In this document: piece by piece, positions 43,574 to 52,462 of the stretch | Position numbering within the stretch: the stretch's first letter is position 1 | Layout: the number at the start of each line of letters is the position of its first letter | NCBI RefSeq assembly: GCF_012328925.1 | Contig: NZ_JAAXLS010000026.1 | Coordinates: forward strand, 23,731 to 87,730 | DNA length: 64,000 bases | Direction of reading: 5' to 3' | Origin: Amycolatopsis acididurans | GTDB lineage: Bacteria; Actinomycetota; Actinomycetes; Mycobacteriales; Pseudonocardiaceae | The notes under the pieces: model-generated | Told to the model about the DNA's origin: nothing | The model's input: only the letters and a program-made list of their open reading frames with translations | Database searches by the model: none | Translations under genes and position numbers: made by a program

Positions 43574-44802
43574 GACTCCGGCGTGAACGTCACGGGCAGC
43601 GCCGCGACCCCGCGCACCTGGCTCGGGTGCGAGACCGACGGCTTGTCCCGGTCGACGCGGAGGTCGGGCAGCCTGCGGTAGAGCTCCTCGAAGGCGATGG
43701 TCAGCTCGACGCGCGCCAGATGCGAGCCGAGGCAGCGGTGCGGCCCGGAGCCGAAGGACAGGTGCCGGTTGGGCGTGCGGTGGAGATCGAGCACGCCCGG
43801 GTCCTCGAACTCCGCGGAGTCGCGGTTGGCGCCCGCCAGTACGAGCAGCAACTGGTCACCCTCGTGCAGCGACACCCCACCGAGTTCGACGTCCTTCGTG
43901 ACCCGGCGGCCCGGCGACACGGCGGCCTCGATCCGCAGGATCTCCTCCACAGCCGTGGGAATGATGTCGGGATCGTCCACGAGTTCCTGACGCTTCTCGG
44001 GGTGATCGGACAGGTGCATGACTCCCCACGCGAGCGAGCCCTGCACCGTGTGCAGCCCCGCGATGAGCAACAGGAAGAACATGTTGGACAGCTCTTCGTC
44101 GGTGAGCAGCCGCTTGCCGTCCTCGAACTCGACCGGGGTGTCGATGATCGCCTTGGTGATGTCGTCGGCGTCGGGACGGCTGCGCCGGTCGGCGATCACG
44201 TTCGCGTAGTAGCCGAACAGCTGTTGAGCCGCCTCGGCGCGTACCTTGACGTTCTCCTCTTCGGACAGGCCGGGCTTGCCCTGCAGCGTAATGTCGGTCA
44301 TCTCGGTGAACATCGGTGCGTCTTCCAGCGGCCACCCCATCAGGGCGAGGAACACGCGTGCGGGCATCTCGTGGGCGAATTCGGAAATGTACTCCGCCTC
44401 GCCCCGGGCGGCGAAACCATCGATCAATTCGTTGACGATCGCGCGGATGCGCGGGGCCAGCGCCTTCATCCGGTTCGGGTTGAACAACGGCTGCAGCGCG
44501 TGGCGGTAGGCCGTGTGCTCGGGCGGGTCGACCTCCAGCGGGAGGAACTTGCCGGCGCCGTGCTCGATCAGGTTGTTCGGGAAACTGGAGAAGGTCGCGG
44601 GATCGCGCAGTACGTCGTGAATTTCTTGGTAGCGCGTGACAATCCAGTGGCCGCCGTACCGCTCCGAGTACACGAGCGGACCGATCGCCGAAAGCTCGGC
44701 AACCCGTTCGTTGACCTGATCGGCCGGTGCGCACAGGCCGGGATCGTAGATGTCGAAGTCCACGCGCAGGTGCTGCGGGACGTTGTCGAGAGTGGTGGTC
44801 AT
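43570..44802 (-). CDS. Cytochrome P450 (no. 3)
   Basis: The 410-residue P450 has the haem loop FGSGPHRCLG with Cys357, EILR at 287-290 as ExxR and the I-helix AGLHTV at 248-253, where His replaces the usual acid. It is a clear paralogue of P450 no. 2 (shared FLALMGWPLxDAP). The Asp-to-His change may alter O2 activation. It is convergent with FprB copy 2 and divergent from an aldehyde dehydrogenase through a 159-bp AT-rich gap. Confidence 0.9.
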   Translation of the reverse strand: MTTTLDNVPQHLRVDFDIYDPGLCAPADQVNERVAELSAIGPLVYSERYGGHWIVTRYQEIHDVLRDPATFSSFPNNLIEHGAGKFLPLEVDPPEHTAYRHALQPLFNPNRMKALAPRIRAIVNELIDGFAARGEAEYISEFAHEMPARVFLALMGWPLEDAPMFTEMTDITLQGKPGLSEEENVKVRAEAAQQLFGYYANVIADRRSRPDADDITKAIIDTPVEFEDGKRLLTDEELSNMFFLLLIAGLHTVQGSLAWGVMHLSDHPEKRQELVDDPDIIPTAVEEILRIEAAVSPGRRVTKDVELGGVSLHEGDQLLLVLAGANRDSAEFEDPGVLDLHRTPNRHLSFGSGPHRCLGSHLARVELTIAFEELYRRLPDLRVDRDKPSVSHPSQVRGVAALPVTFTPES

Positions 44803-44860
44803 GAGCAGGTGCTCCCATCGTCATTGACCGAGAACGGACTGCCGGGCAGTTCCCCAAGTT

Positions 44861-44877
44861 ATCTAATGCGCTTAGAA
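44861..44877. promoter_or_regulatory. AT-rich palindrome ATCTAA-N5-TTAGAA
   Basis: Half-sites ATCTAA and TTAGAA around TGCGC match the perfect site at 60651 at 11 of 12 half-site bases, with the same spacing and partly the same core. It lies 59 bp upstream of the P450 no. 3 start. Confidence 0.6.
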
Positions 44878-44925
44878 TAGCGAGACGTCAATCACTGTCA
44901 ACCGCACTCGAATACGGACACAGTT

Positions 44926-44942
44926 ACCTAAGGTCGTTAAGT
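44926..44942. promoter_or_regulatory. AT-rich palindrome ACCTAA-N5-TTAAGT
   Basis: The half-site spacing is the same as at 44861 and 60651, with arms ACCTAA and TTAAGT. It lies 20 bp upstream of the aldehyde dehydrogenase ATG at 44962 and overlaps an alternative GTG at 44941. Confidence 0.5.
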
Positions 44943-44961
44943 GTCACTCGAAGGGTCGAAG

Positions 44962-46413
44962 ATGATCAGTCACGAGAGCTTCCTCATCGACGGAGAATGG
45001 GTCCGCCCCACCTCGCCGGGACGGATACCGGTGGTGTCCCCCTCGACGGAAGAGGTGATCGGCGAAGCACCGGACGCCGGCGCCGAGGACGTCGACGCCG
45101 CGGTGCGTGCGGCACGCCGGTCGTTCACCGCCGGCACATGGCGGCGGATGAGCACCGGCGAGCGGGCCGACGTGCTCGAAGGCACCTTGCGGCTGCTGGA
45201 GCCGAAACTGGCCGAGATCGGGCGCGTTGTCACCTCCGAGATGGGCCTGCCGTCCTCGATCGCGGGCGTGCAGATTCCCGGCGCGCTGGAAACCGGTCGC
45301 TATTTCGTCGAACTGGCCCGCGCGGAGCCGTTGTCCGAATTGCGCAGCGGCCGGACGACCGCCGCCGTGGTGAAGGAGCCGGTCGGTGTCGTCGCGTCGA
45401 TCGCGCCGTGGAACGGCCCGTTCAACATGGGCGTCGCGAAGATCTTCCCGGCGCTGGCGGCCGGATGCAGCGTGGTCTACAAGCCGGCGCCGGAGACGCC
45501 GCTGGACGGCTACTTCATCGCCGAGGCGCTGGCCGGGGCCGGTGTCCCCGCAGGAGTCTTCAATTTCATCACCGGCGATCGCGACGCCGGCCGCGCGCTG
45601 GTGGCGCATCCGGAGGTGGACAAGGTCAGCTTCACCGGCTCGACCGCCGCCGGACGCGAGATCGGCCAGGAGTGCGGGCGCTCGTTCAAGCGGGTGCAAC
45701 TGGAACTCGGCGGGAAGTCCGCGGCGATCATTCTGGACGACGCGGACGTCGCGACGAGCATGCAGGGCATCGCGGTCGGCTCGTTCTTCAACACCGGCCA
45801 GGTGTGCGCTTCCTACAGCCGGATCCTCGTTCCCCGCACCCGTTACGACGAAGTGGTCGAGGCGTTGGTCGCGACGGCGGAGTCGTTCGTCGTGGGCGAT
45901 CCCTTCGATGCGGCGACGACCATGGGGCCGCTGGTGTCGCGGCGGCAGCGTGACCGGGTCGAGGAGTATCTCGCGGCGGGTGTCGCGGACGGCGCGAAGA
46001 TCCTCACCGGCGGCGGTCGGCCGCAGCATCTGGACAAGGGCTGGTTCATCGCGCCCACGGTGTTCGGTTCGGCGGAGAACTCGATGCGCATCTGCCGCGA
46101 GGAGATTTTCGGGCCGGTCGCCGCGGTACTCGCGTACGACACCGTGGAGCAGGCGATCGCCATCGCCAACGACTCCGACTACGGCCTGCACGGGGCGGTG
46201 TTCACCACCGACGAGGACAAGGCGCTCGAGGTCGCGCGCGCCGTGCGCACCGGCACGTTCAGCGTCAACTCCTTCACCTACAACATCGAGGCCCCGTTCG
46301 GCGGCGTCAAATGCTCCGGCATCGGACGCGACACCGGCCACGAGGGCCTGACCGCGTACTACGAACTCAAGACGATCAACCTGACGCCGGGCATGGAGCG
46401 CCTCTTCGCTTAG
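44962..46413 (+). CDS. Aldehyde dehydrogenase
   Basis: The 483-residue enzyme has Cys282 in TGQVCASYS, Glu248 in LELGGKS and APWNGP near 148-153. ATG 44962 is preferred to GTG 44941 because of the AAGGG site and because the GTG overlaps the operator-like repeat. It is close to 17576-19024 and 62349-63788. Its end overlaps the convergent crotonase gene by 4 bp. Confidence 0.9.
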   Translation: MISHESFLIDGEWVRPTSPGRIPVVSPSTEEVIGEAPDAGAEDVDAAVRAARRSFTAGTWRRMSTGERADVLEGTLRLLEPKLAEIGRVVTSEMGLPSSIAGVQIPGALETGRYFVELARAEPLSELRSGRTTAAVVKEPVGVVASIAPWNGPFNMGVAKIFPALAAGCSVVYKPAPETPLDGYFIAEALAGAGVPAGVFNFITGDRDAGRALVAHPEVDKVSFTGSTAAGREIGQECGRSFKRVQLELGGKSAAIILDDADVATSMQGIAVGSFFNTGQVCASYSRILVPRTRYDEVVEALVATAESFVVGDPFDAATTMGPLVSRRQRDRVEEYLAAGVADGAKILTGGGRPQHLDKGWFIAPTVFGSAENSMRICREEIFGPVAAVLAYDTVEQAIAIANDSDYGLHGAVFTTDEDKALEVARAVRTGTFSVNSFTYNIEAPFGGVKCSGIGRDTGHEGLTAYYELKTINLTPGMERLFA

Positions 46414-47186
46414 GCATCACCGGTGAACACCGCCGGCCGGCGCTCGCGAAACGCCGCGATCCCCTCGGCGAAATCGCGGGTGTCGGTCAGCGTGCTCTGG
46501 TGCTCGGCCTCGGCGGACAGCACCGCCTCACGGTCGCCTCCCGCGAGGCCGAGCATCGCCTTCACCGCGGCCTGCGCGGCGGGCGGCCCCTGTGCCACCC
46601 GTCGCGCCGTCGCCAGCGCCGCCGTCAGCGCGGCGCCCGGTTCCGCGAGTTCGTCGACGAGCCCGATGCCGAACGCGCGAGTGCCGTCCGCTGTGTCGCC
46701 GAACAACAGCATCCTGCGTGCCCACGCGATGCCGACCCGCTGCGGCAACGACCAGAAAATGCCCATGTCGACGCAAAGGCCGACGCCGGTGAACGTCGCA
46801 CGGAACCGCGTGCCCGCCGTGGCCACGACCCGGTCGCACGCCGACGCGAGCGCCACACCCGCGCCGAACGCGGCGGCCTCGACCGCCGCCACGACGGGCG
46901 TGGGCCCGGCCAGGATCGTCCGCACCACCGCCTGGGCGGACTCCAGCAGTTCCAGTGCCTCGGCGGCGGGCTTGCGCCCCATCGCCTTCAGGTCGCCGCC
47001 CGCGCAGAACACCGGTCCCGCGCCGGTCAGCACGATCGCGCGGACGGCGGGGTCGGCCATGGCCGTTTCGAGTTCACCGAGAAGTGCGATACGAAGGTCG
47101 AGACCGACCGGATTCCGCCGATCCGGATCGTTGAGCGTCAGGGTGCGGACGGGGCCGCTGTCGTCACGCAGTACGAGGCACGACAC
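46410..47186 (-). CDS. Crotonase-fold protein lacking both hydratase glutamates
   Basis: The 258-residue protein has the oxyanion-hole segments FCAGGDLK and AAFGAGVAL but reads GAGVALASACD and RATFTGVG where hydratases carry Glu, so plain water addition is unlikely. It may be an isomerase or another CoA-processing crotonase. The start GTG at 47186 follows AAGGAG. It is divergent from the SDR at 47352 and convergent with the aldehyde dehydrogenase. Confidence 0.8.
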   Translation of the reverse strand: MSCLVLRDDSGPVRTLTLNDPDRRNPVGLDLRIALLGELETAMADPAVRAIVLTGAGPVFCAGGDLKAMGRKPAAEALELLESAQAVVRTILAGPTPVVAAVEAAAFGAGVALASACDRVVATAGTRFRATFTGVGLCVDMGIFWSLPQRVGIAWARRMLLFGDTADGTRAFGIGLVDELAEPGAALTAALATARRVAQGPPAAQAAVKAMLGLAGGDREAVLSAEAEHQSTLTDTRDFAEGIAAFRERRPAVFTGDA

Positions 47187-47250
47187 GAGAACTCCTTGAC
47201 AGTGCTCGGGATCTTCGGAGAATCCCCCGGAGGAAAGCCCTGTTGACGAT

Positions 47251-47276
47251 ATCTAATCTAGAGCTATAAGGTATCT
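47251..47276. promoter_or_regulatory. AT-rich site between crotonase and SDR genes
   Basis: ATCTAATCTAG followed by CTATAAGGTATC gives partial dyad symmetry (GATATC...GTATC outside, CTAG inside). It lies in the 165-bp divergent gap and fits the same AT-rich site family, though less well. Confidence 0.35.
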
Positions 47277-47351
47277 GCATTCTTTACTCCCTGGCGCGGG
47301 AAGGTCAATCCCTGGACCGCCGGACACCGTTGTCCGGAGAGAGGAAGTGTC

Positions 47352-48218
47352 ATGGCGAGGCTCGAAGGCAAGGTCGCGATCATCACCGGCGCCGGCTCGG
47401 GGCTGGGACGCGAATCCGCCCGGTTGTTCGCCGAAGAAGGCGCGAAGGTCGTCGTGATGGACATTCTCGGCGACCGCGCGCAGGCGACCGTCAAGCTCGT
47501 CACCGAACAGGGCGGCACGGCCGTCGCGGTCGAAGCCGACACCACGGTCGAGGCCGACGTGGCACGGACGGTGAGCACCGCGCTCGAGACGTTCGGCAAA
47601 CTCGACATCATGTGGGCCAACGCGGGCATCGTCTCGCGGGGCGGCGTGCCGAGCGTGATGGGCGGCGAGGAGCTGGCCTTCGAGGACTTCCCGCTGGAGG
47701 ACTGGCACAAGGTCATGGCGGTGAACCTGACCGGCCCGTTCCTGTGCGCCAAGCACGCGGTCAAACCGATGCGCGAGAACGGGGGTGGCGCCATCCTCGT
47801 CACCTCGTCCGCGGCGTCGATGGTCGCCTACCACAGCATCGCGCCGTACTCGGCGACCAAAGCCGGGGTCAACGGCATGGTGCGCGGCCTCTCGCTGGAT
47901 CTCGGCAAATGGGGCATCCGGGTCAACGCGATCGCACCGACGCACGGGATGTCGCCGAACTTCCTGCTGGAGCACGGCGCCCCGGTGGTCGGCCAGTCCT
48001 ATGAGGAGGTCGCGGGCCCGTGGGACAAGGGCGTCACGCCCATTCCGCTCAAACTGGACCGGCCTCCGTCACTGCGCGACAATGCCAAGACCGCCCTGTT
48101 CCTGGTGTCCGACGACGCGGCGTACACGTCGGGTCAGGTCATCTCCTCGGCCGATGGCGGCACGCTCGCGCGGGTCGCGATCCCCTTCCCCGAGGACCAG
48201 GGGCAGCCGACTCTGTAG
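47352..48218 (+). CDS. Short-chain dehydrogenase/reductase, extended type
   Basis: The 288-residue SDR has TGAGSGLG at 13-20, Asp after strand 2 (VMDILGD), ANAG near 91 and YSATK near 177. It shares the PTHGMS-NFLL...PIPLKL-RPP segment with the SDR at 24491, so the two are paralogues. The next gene, a P450-type ferredoxin, is 13 bp downstream, suggesting a P450-linked alcohol oxidation. Good GAGGAAG site. Confidence 0.88.
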   Translation: MARLEGKVAIITGAGSGLGRESARLFAEEGAKVVVMDILGDRAQATVKLVTEQGGTAVAVEADTTVEADVARTVSTALETFGKLDIMWANAGIVSRGGVPSVMGGEELAFEDFPLEDWHKVMAVNLTGPFLCAKHAVKPMRENGGGAILVTSSAASMVAYHSIAPYSATKAGVNGMVRGLSLDLGKWGIRVNAIAPTHGMSPNFLLEHGAPVVGQSYEEVAGPWDKGVTPIPLKLDRPPSLRDNAKTALFLVSDDAAYTSGQVISSADGGTLARVAIPFPEDQGQPTL

Positions 48219-48231
48219 AAGACGAGCACCG

Positions 48232-48429
48232 ATGAGCAAGCACCTGACCATCGACCGGGAAGCCTGTGCCGGGCACGGCATCTGTTACGGCGCCGCACCG
48301 GAGATCATGGACTGCGACGACCAGGGGTATCCGGTACTCGTCACCGATCCCGTTCCGGATGACCTGGCCGCCAAAGCGGATCACCTCGTGCGCGCGTGCC
48401 CGGAACAGGCTCTCCGGCTGCGCGGCTAA
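48232..48429 (+). CDS. Small P450-type ferredoxin (3Fe-4S or 4Fe-4S)
   Basis: The 65-residue ferredoxin has Cys12, Cys18 (CAGHGIC) and Cys56 (ACPEQAL); the position of the fourth ligand is His15 or another residue, as in 3Fe-4S ferredoxins that serve actinobacterial P450s. It is the only free-standing ferredoxin in the window and probably serves P450 no. 2 or no. 3, neither of which has one adjacent. Confidence 0.9.
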   Translation: MSKHLTIDREACAGHGICYGAAPEIMDCDDQGYPVLVTDPVPDDLAAKADHLVRACPEQALRLRG

Positions 48430-48465
48430 CACTCCCCGGCGTCGTTCGGCGAAGGAGCGGAAACG

Positions 48466-49980
48466 ATGACTGTACTCGTCACCGACGGTCTTCGGCACTG
48501 GGCACGCGAAGCACCGGACCGGCCCGCGATCGTGTTCGACGGTGACGACGTCGTCACCTACCGGGCGCTCGATCGCTGGACCGATGCCGCCGCGGGTTTC
48601 CTCGCGGCGTGTGGGCTGGGCGCCGGCGAGCGGATCGGCATCATCGGCGCGAACAGCCTCGAATGGTGCGTCGCCGCGATCGGCGCCCTCAAGCTCGGCG
48701 CGGCCGTCGTCCCGTACAACAACCGGTTCACCCCGGCCGAACTGCGCTATCTCGTGGACGACTCCGAGCCGAGGCTGGTGCTCACCGACGAGGCGCACCG
48801 TGACCGGATGTCCTCCGCGCTGACGGGTTCGCCGCTCGAACTCGGCGGGCTCGGCGAATTCACCGCGCTGCGGGACCTGGAGGAAGCGGTTCTCCGCCCA
48901 TCGTCCACTTGGGACGATCCGGCGGTGATCGTGTACACCAGCGGAACGACGTCGAAACCCAAGGGCGTGATCTTCAGTCACCGCAGCATGTTCAACTTCA
49001 TCGCGGACTTCGCGCTGGCCGAGCCGGCCCTGCGCCCGGAGGCGCGCATGATCTACCTGCTGTCGATGTCCGGCGCTCCCGGGCTCCCCTGGCACGTGCT
49101 GCATCCGCTCACGCGTGGCGCGTCGTTGTTCTACGAGAGGGGTTTCGACGCGCCGACGGCGTTGCGGCGGGTCACCCAGGAGCGCATTCAGATCCTGTGC
49201 GGGGTCCCGGTGCTCTTCGAGCAGATGGCGGCGCTGCCGGAGTTCGCACAGGCCGATCTCTCGTCGCTGGAACTGGTCACGATCGCCGGGGCCAGGGCAC
49301 CGGTGCCCACGATCAAGGCGTGGCTGGCGAAGGGCGTGCCGCTGCGGCAGGCCTACGGCATGACCGAACTCGGCGGCATCTCCACGCTCAACCCGCCGGA
49401 GCAGGCACTGACCCGGCCCGAATCGATCGGCCGCGGCACGGTGCTGACCCGGCACCGCGTCGTGCGCCCCGACGGTTCCGACTGCGATCCCGGCGAGCCG
49501 GGCGAGATCATCGTCAGCGGGCCGGGCATGACGCCCGGATACTGGCGGAACGACAAGGCCACCGCGGAGGCGTTGCGCGAGGGCTGGTTCCACAGCGGCG
49601 ACGTCGGCATCAAGGACGACGAGGGCTACATCCGCGTCGTCGACCGGCTCAAGGACATCATCATCACCGGCGGGTACAACGTGGCGCCCTCGGAGATCGA
49701 AGCGGTCGTCGACGAGGTGCCCGGTGTGCTCGAGGTGTGCGTGATCTCCGCCGACGATCCGAAGTTCGGGGAGACCCCGGCGGCGATCGTGCATTCCGAC
49801 GGATCCGTGACGGCCGAGCAGATCCAGGCGCACTGCCGCGCGCGGCTGGCCGGCTACAAGGTGCCGCGCCACGTCGTACTGCAGGACGCGCCGCTGGAAC
49901 GGATGGCCAGCGGCAAGATCGCACGCCGCCGGATCCGCGACGCCCATCCCGAGCTCACCTCGAAACCGGCCACGGTATGA
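48466..49980 (+). CDS. Acyl-CoA synthetase (ANL superfamily)
   Basis: The 504-residue ligase has YTSGTTSKPKGVIF near 159, YGMTELGG near 303, GWFHSGD and RLKDIIITGGYNVAPSEIE near 365-405 and the C-terminal lysine in MASGKIARR. It belongs to the medium-chain or aromatic acid ligase type. GAAGGAGC precedes the ATG. It follows the ferredoxin in the operon 47352-52404. Confidence 0.88.
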   Translation: MTVLVTDGLRHWAREAPDRPAIVFDGDDVVTYRALDRWTDAAAGFLAACGLGAGERIGIIGANSLEWCVAAIGALKLGAAVVPYNNRFTPAELRYLVDDSEPRLVLTDEAHRDRMSSALTGSPLELGGLGEFTALRDLEEAVLRPSSTWDDPAVIVYTSGTTSKPKGVIFSHRSMFNFIADFALAEPALRPEARMIYLLSMSGAPGLPWHVLHPLTRGASLFYERGFDAPTALRRVTQERIQILCGVPVLFEQMAALPEFAQADLSSLELVTIAGARAPVPTIKAWLAKGVPLRQAYGMTELGGISTLNPPEQALTRPESIGRGTVLTRHRVVRPDGSDCDPGEPGEIIVSGPGMTPGYWRNDKATAEALREGWFHSGDVGIKDDEGYIRVVDRLKDIIITGGYNVAPSEIEAVVDEVPGVLEVCVISADDPKFGETPAAIVHSDGSVTAEQIQAHCRARLAGYKVPRHVVLQDAPLERMASGKIARRRIRDAHPELTSKPATV

Positions 49981-49984
49981 GCGG

Positions 49985-50479
49985 ATGAGGCTCGGCATTC
50001 TCGCGGACGCGCACGGCAACGTGGCGGCGTTCGACCACGCCATGATCGAGCTGGCCCGCGAGGCCGACGAGGTGCTGGTGGCCGGGGACGCGTTCTCCGA
50101 CCACCGGTTCTCCAACGAGATCGTCCGGACGATCCGGCGCTCGGGCGCGCAGTACGTGCTGGGCAACCACGAGATGTCCTTTCTCGGGCCTGCCAACGCC
50201 CGGGCACGGCAGTCCCCACGGCTTTCGCGGCGGGAGCTGGACTTCGTCCGCCACACGCCGGCCGAACTGCGTGTGACGCTGGGCGGCCTGCGGGTGCTGA
50301 TGGTGCATGGCAGCCCGTGGCCGCCCTACGGCCGCTACCTCGATCCGGCGAGCCCGGAGTTCGACCGCGCCGACGAGCTCGGCGCCGACCTGGTCGTACT
50401 GGGACACACGCATCTCCCGATGCAGAAGCGAGTGCGCGGCGTGCGGCACCGAGATAGATCGCGAGGGAGGAAGCGATGA
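49985..50479 (+). CDS. Metallophosphoesterase, C-terminally truncated
   Basis: The 164-residue protein has the YfcE-type metal motifs ILADAHGN (7-12 region), AGDAFSDH near 53, GNHE near 80, HGSPW near 109 and GHTHLP near 140. Family members then continue with a strand and an NPGS(V)G loop; here the sequence turns basic (RHRDRSRGRKR) and ends over the start of the Rieske gene (ATGA overlap). It has thus lost the last 40 or more residues of the fold and may be inactive. An origin by fusion of a broken gene to the Rieske leader is likely (inference). Confidence 0.75.
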   Translation: MRLGILADAHGNVAAFDHAMIELAREADEVLVAGDAFSDHRFSNEIVRTIRRSGAQYVLGNHEMSFLGPANARARQSPRLSRRELDFVRHTPAELRVTLGGLRVLMVHGSPWPPYGRYLDPASPEFDRADELGADLVVLGHTHLPMQKRVRGVRHRDRSRGRKR

Positions 50480-51642
50480 CATCGATCGCCCTATCCAGGC
50501 AGGAGCGGATCCGGCGCACACTCGAACATCTTCGCGCCGGAACCACCGACGAGTCCGACGGCGTGATGTGGTTCGGGCCGGAGGAGTTCACCGACCCGCG
50601 GATCGCCGCGCGCGAACGCGACCACGTGTTCGGCCGCGTGCCCTCGATCGTCGCGCACACCGGCGAACTACCGCGGCCCAAGGACTTTCTCACCCTGCGG
50701 ATGCCGCGGAACCAGGTGCTCGTGGTGCGCCAGGACGACGGTGGGGTCAAGGCGTTCGTGAACGCGTGCCGGCATCGCGGCGCGCTGCTGGAGGAACAGG
50801 AGAAGGGCAGCTGCCGGCTGTTCTCGTGCGGCTACCACCGCTGGTCCTACGACACGGACGGGAAGCTGCGCACGGTCACGCGCGAGGGCACGTTCGGGGA
50901 CATCGACCGCGAAGCCCACGGCCTCATCGAACTGCCCTGCGAGGAACGGCACGGTTTCATCTGGCTGATCGACGACGTGGACGTGCCGATCGACGTCGCC
51001 GCCTGGCTCGGGCCGGAGGTGGACGAGATCCTCGCCGGTTACCACCTCGACCGGCTGCTGGCCTACCGGTGCGAAGGCTTCGACGAGCCGGCGAACTGGA
51101 AGATCATGCAGGACGCGTTCATCGACAACTACCACATCCAGTACGCCCACCCCAACTCCGCGGGAAAGCACGTGCACACCAACGTGCAGGCGGTCGAGGA
51201 CTTCGGGCGGCACGCGCGAATGTGCTCGCCCCGCAAGAAGATCGACCGCTGGCTGGACGAGGATCCCGGTGACCGCGACCTCGGCCGGTATGTCATCGAC
51301 GGGCATTTCCTGCTGCCGAACAGCACTCTGCTGCGCCAGCCCGACGACCACTTCGAGTTGCTGACCTTCCGCCCGCACCCCAGCGATCCCGGGCGCTGCC
51401 GGATGGAGATGCGTCTGCTCGTTCCCTCCATTGAGGACAGTGGAATGGATCCGGAGCGCTGGCGCAAGACCTGGGAGAAGAACTGGGACATCCTGCTCGC
51501 CGTGCTGCACCAGGAGGACTTCCCGCTGCTGCGCGGTTCGCAGCTGGCTTTGACGAGCGCCAACGCAGGCGGCATGATCCTGGGACGCAACGAGGTCGTG
51601 AACCAGATTTTCCATCGGGAACTGCGGAAACTGGTTTCCTGA
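50476..51642 (+). CDS. Rieske non-haem iron oxygenase, alpha subunit
   Basis: The 388-residue protein has Rieske ligands Cys98-x-His100 and Cys118-x2-His121 (CRHRGA, SCGYHRW) and a catalytic domain with the iron ligands His220 and His225 (DNYHIQYAH). It should hydroxylate or demethylate a pathway compound with O2, using electrons from the reductase at 27127-28086, because no reductase is adjacent. It is a close paralogue of 57011-58180 and of the frameshifted gene at 38486. The ATG follows GGGAGGAAG. Confidence 0.9.
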   Translation: MTSIALSRQERIRRTLEHLRAGTTDESDGVMWFGPEEFTDPRIAARERDHVFGRVPSIVAHTGELPRPKDFLTLRMPRNQVLVVRQDDGGVKAFVNACRHRGALLEEQEKGSCRLFSCGYHRWSYDTDGKLRTVTREGTFGDIDREAHGLIELPCEERHGFIWLIDDVDVPIDVAAWLGPEVDEILAGYHLDRLLAYRCEGFDEPANWKIMQDAFIDNYHIQYAHPNSAGKHVHTNVQAVEDFGRHARMCSPRKKIDRWLDEDPGDRDLGRYVIDGHFLLPNSTLLRQPDDHFELLTFRPHPSDPGRCRMEMRLLVPSIEDSGMDPERWRKTWEKNWDILLAVLHQEDFPLLRGSQLALTSANAGGMILGRNEVVNQIFHRELRKLVS

Positions 51643-51657
51643 ACGAGGAGGTACCGG

Positions 51658-52404
51658 GTGGACCTCTCAGGCGAGGTCGCGCTGGTCACCGGCGCGAGTT
51701 CCGGGCTGGGGCGGCGATTCGCGGCGGTGCTGGCCTCCGCCGGCGCACGGGTGGTGATCGGCGGCCGCCGCGACGAGCGGCTGAAGGAGGTCGCCGCGGA
51801 GATCACAGCGGCGGGCGGACAGTGCGAGGCGGTTGCCTTCGACGTCTCCGACGCGCGGCGCCTGCCTGAAGTGATGGACCAGGTCGAGGCGGTCTTCGGC
51901 CTGGTCACGGTGCTGGTCAACAACGCGGGAATCAACGACGCCATGCGCCCGCACAAGATGCCGCTCGAACTGATCGACGCCGTGATCGACACCAACGTCC
52001 GTGGCCCGTTCGTGCTGTGCTGCGAGGTCGCCAGGCGCCTGATCGCCGCCAGGCGCGGCGGCCGCATCGTCAACATCTCGTCGATGGGCGCGTTCGACTA
52101 CCACGGCAACGCGGCGGCGCTGTACTCCACCACGAAAGCGGCGGTGAACCGGATGACCGAGACACTCGCGGTGGAATGGGCCCGCCACGACATCAACGTC
52201 AACGCGATCGCCCCCGGCGCGTTCGCGACCGAGATGATGGACGGCATGATCGCCCGCGTCGGCGATCCGAGCGGCGCGTTTCCCCGCAAGCGGCTCGGCG
52301 ACCCCGCGCAGCTCGACAGCTCGCTGCTGTATCTCGTCTCGCCAGGGTCCGAGTTCGTCACGGGCACCGTGCTCAAGGTCGACGACGGGCAGATGGGCCG
52401 CTGA
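51658..52404 (+). CDS. Short-chain dehydrogenase/reductase
   Basis: The 248-residue SDR has TGASSGLG near 12-19, a GGRRDERL stretch after strand 2 that favours NADP, NNAG near 87 and YSTTK near 157. The GTG start follows GAGGAGG. It lies 15 bp after the Rieske gene, so it probably acts on the hydroxylated product. The SDR at 8536 is the nearest relative by eye. Confidence 0.88.
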   Translation: MDLSGEVALVTGASSGLGRRFAAVLASAGARVVIGGRRDERLKEVAAEITAAGGQCEAVAFDVSDARRLPEVMDQVEAVFGLVTVLVNNAGINDAMRPHKMPLELIDAVIDTNVRGPFVLCCEVARRLIAARRGGRIVNISSMGAFDYHGNAAALYSTTKAAVNRMTETLAVEWARHDINVNAIAPGAFATEMMDGMIARVGDPSGAFPRKRLGDPAQLDSSLLYLVSPGSEFVTGTVLKVDDGQMGR

Positions 52405-52462
52405 CCGGCCGTGTGCGCGTGTCCGTGCCACGTGGGACGGCTCCGGGTTGATAATGGAGGGC

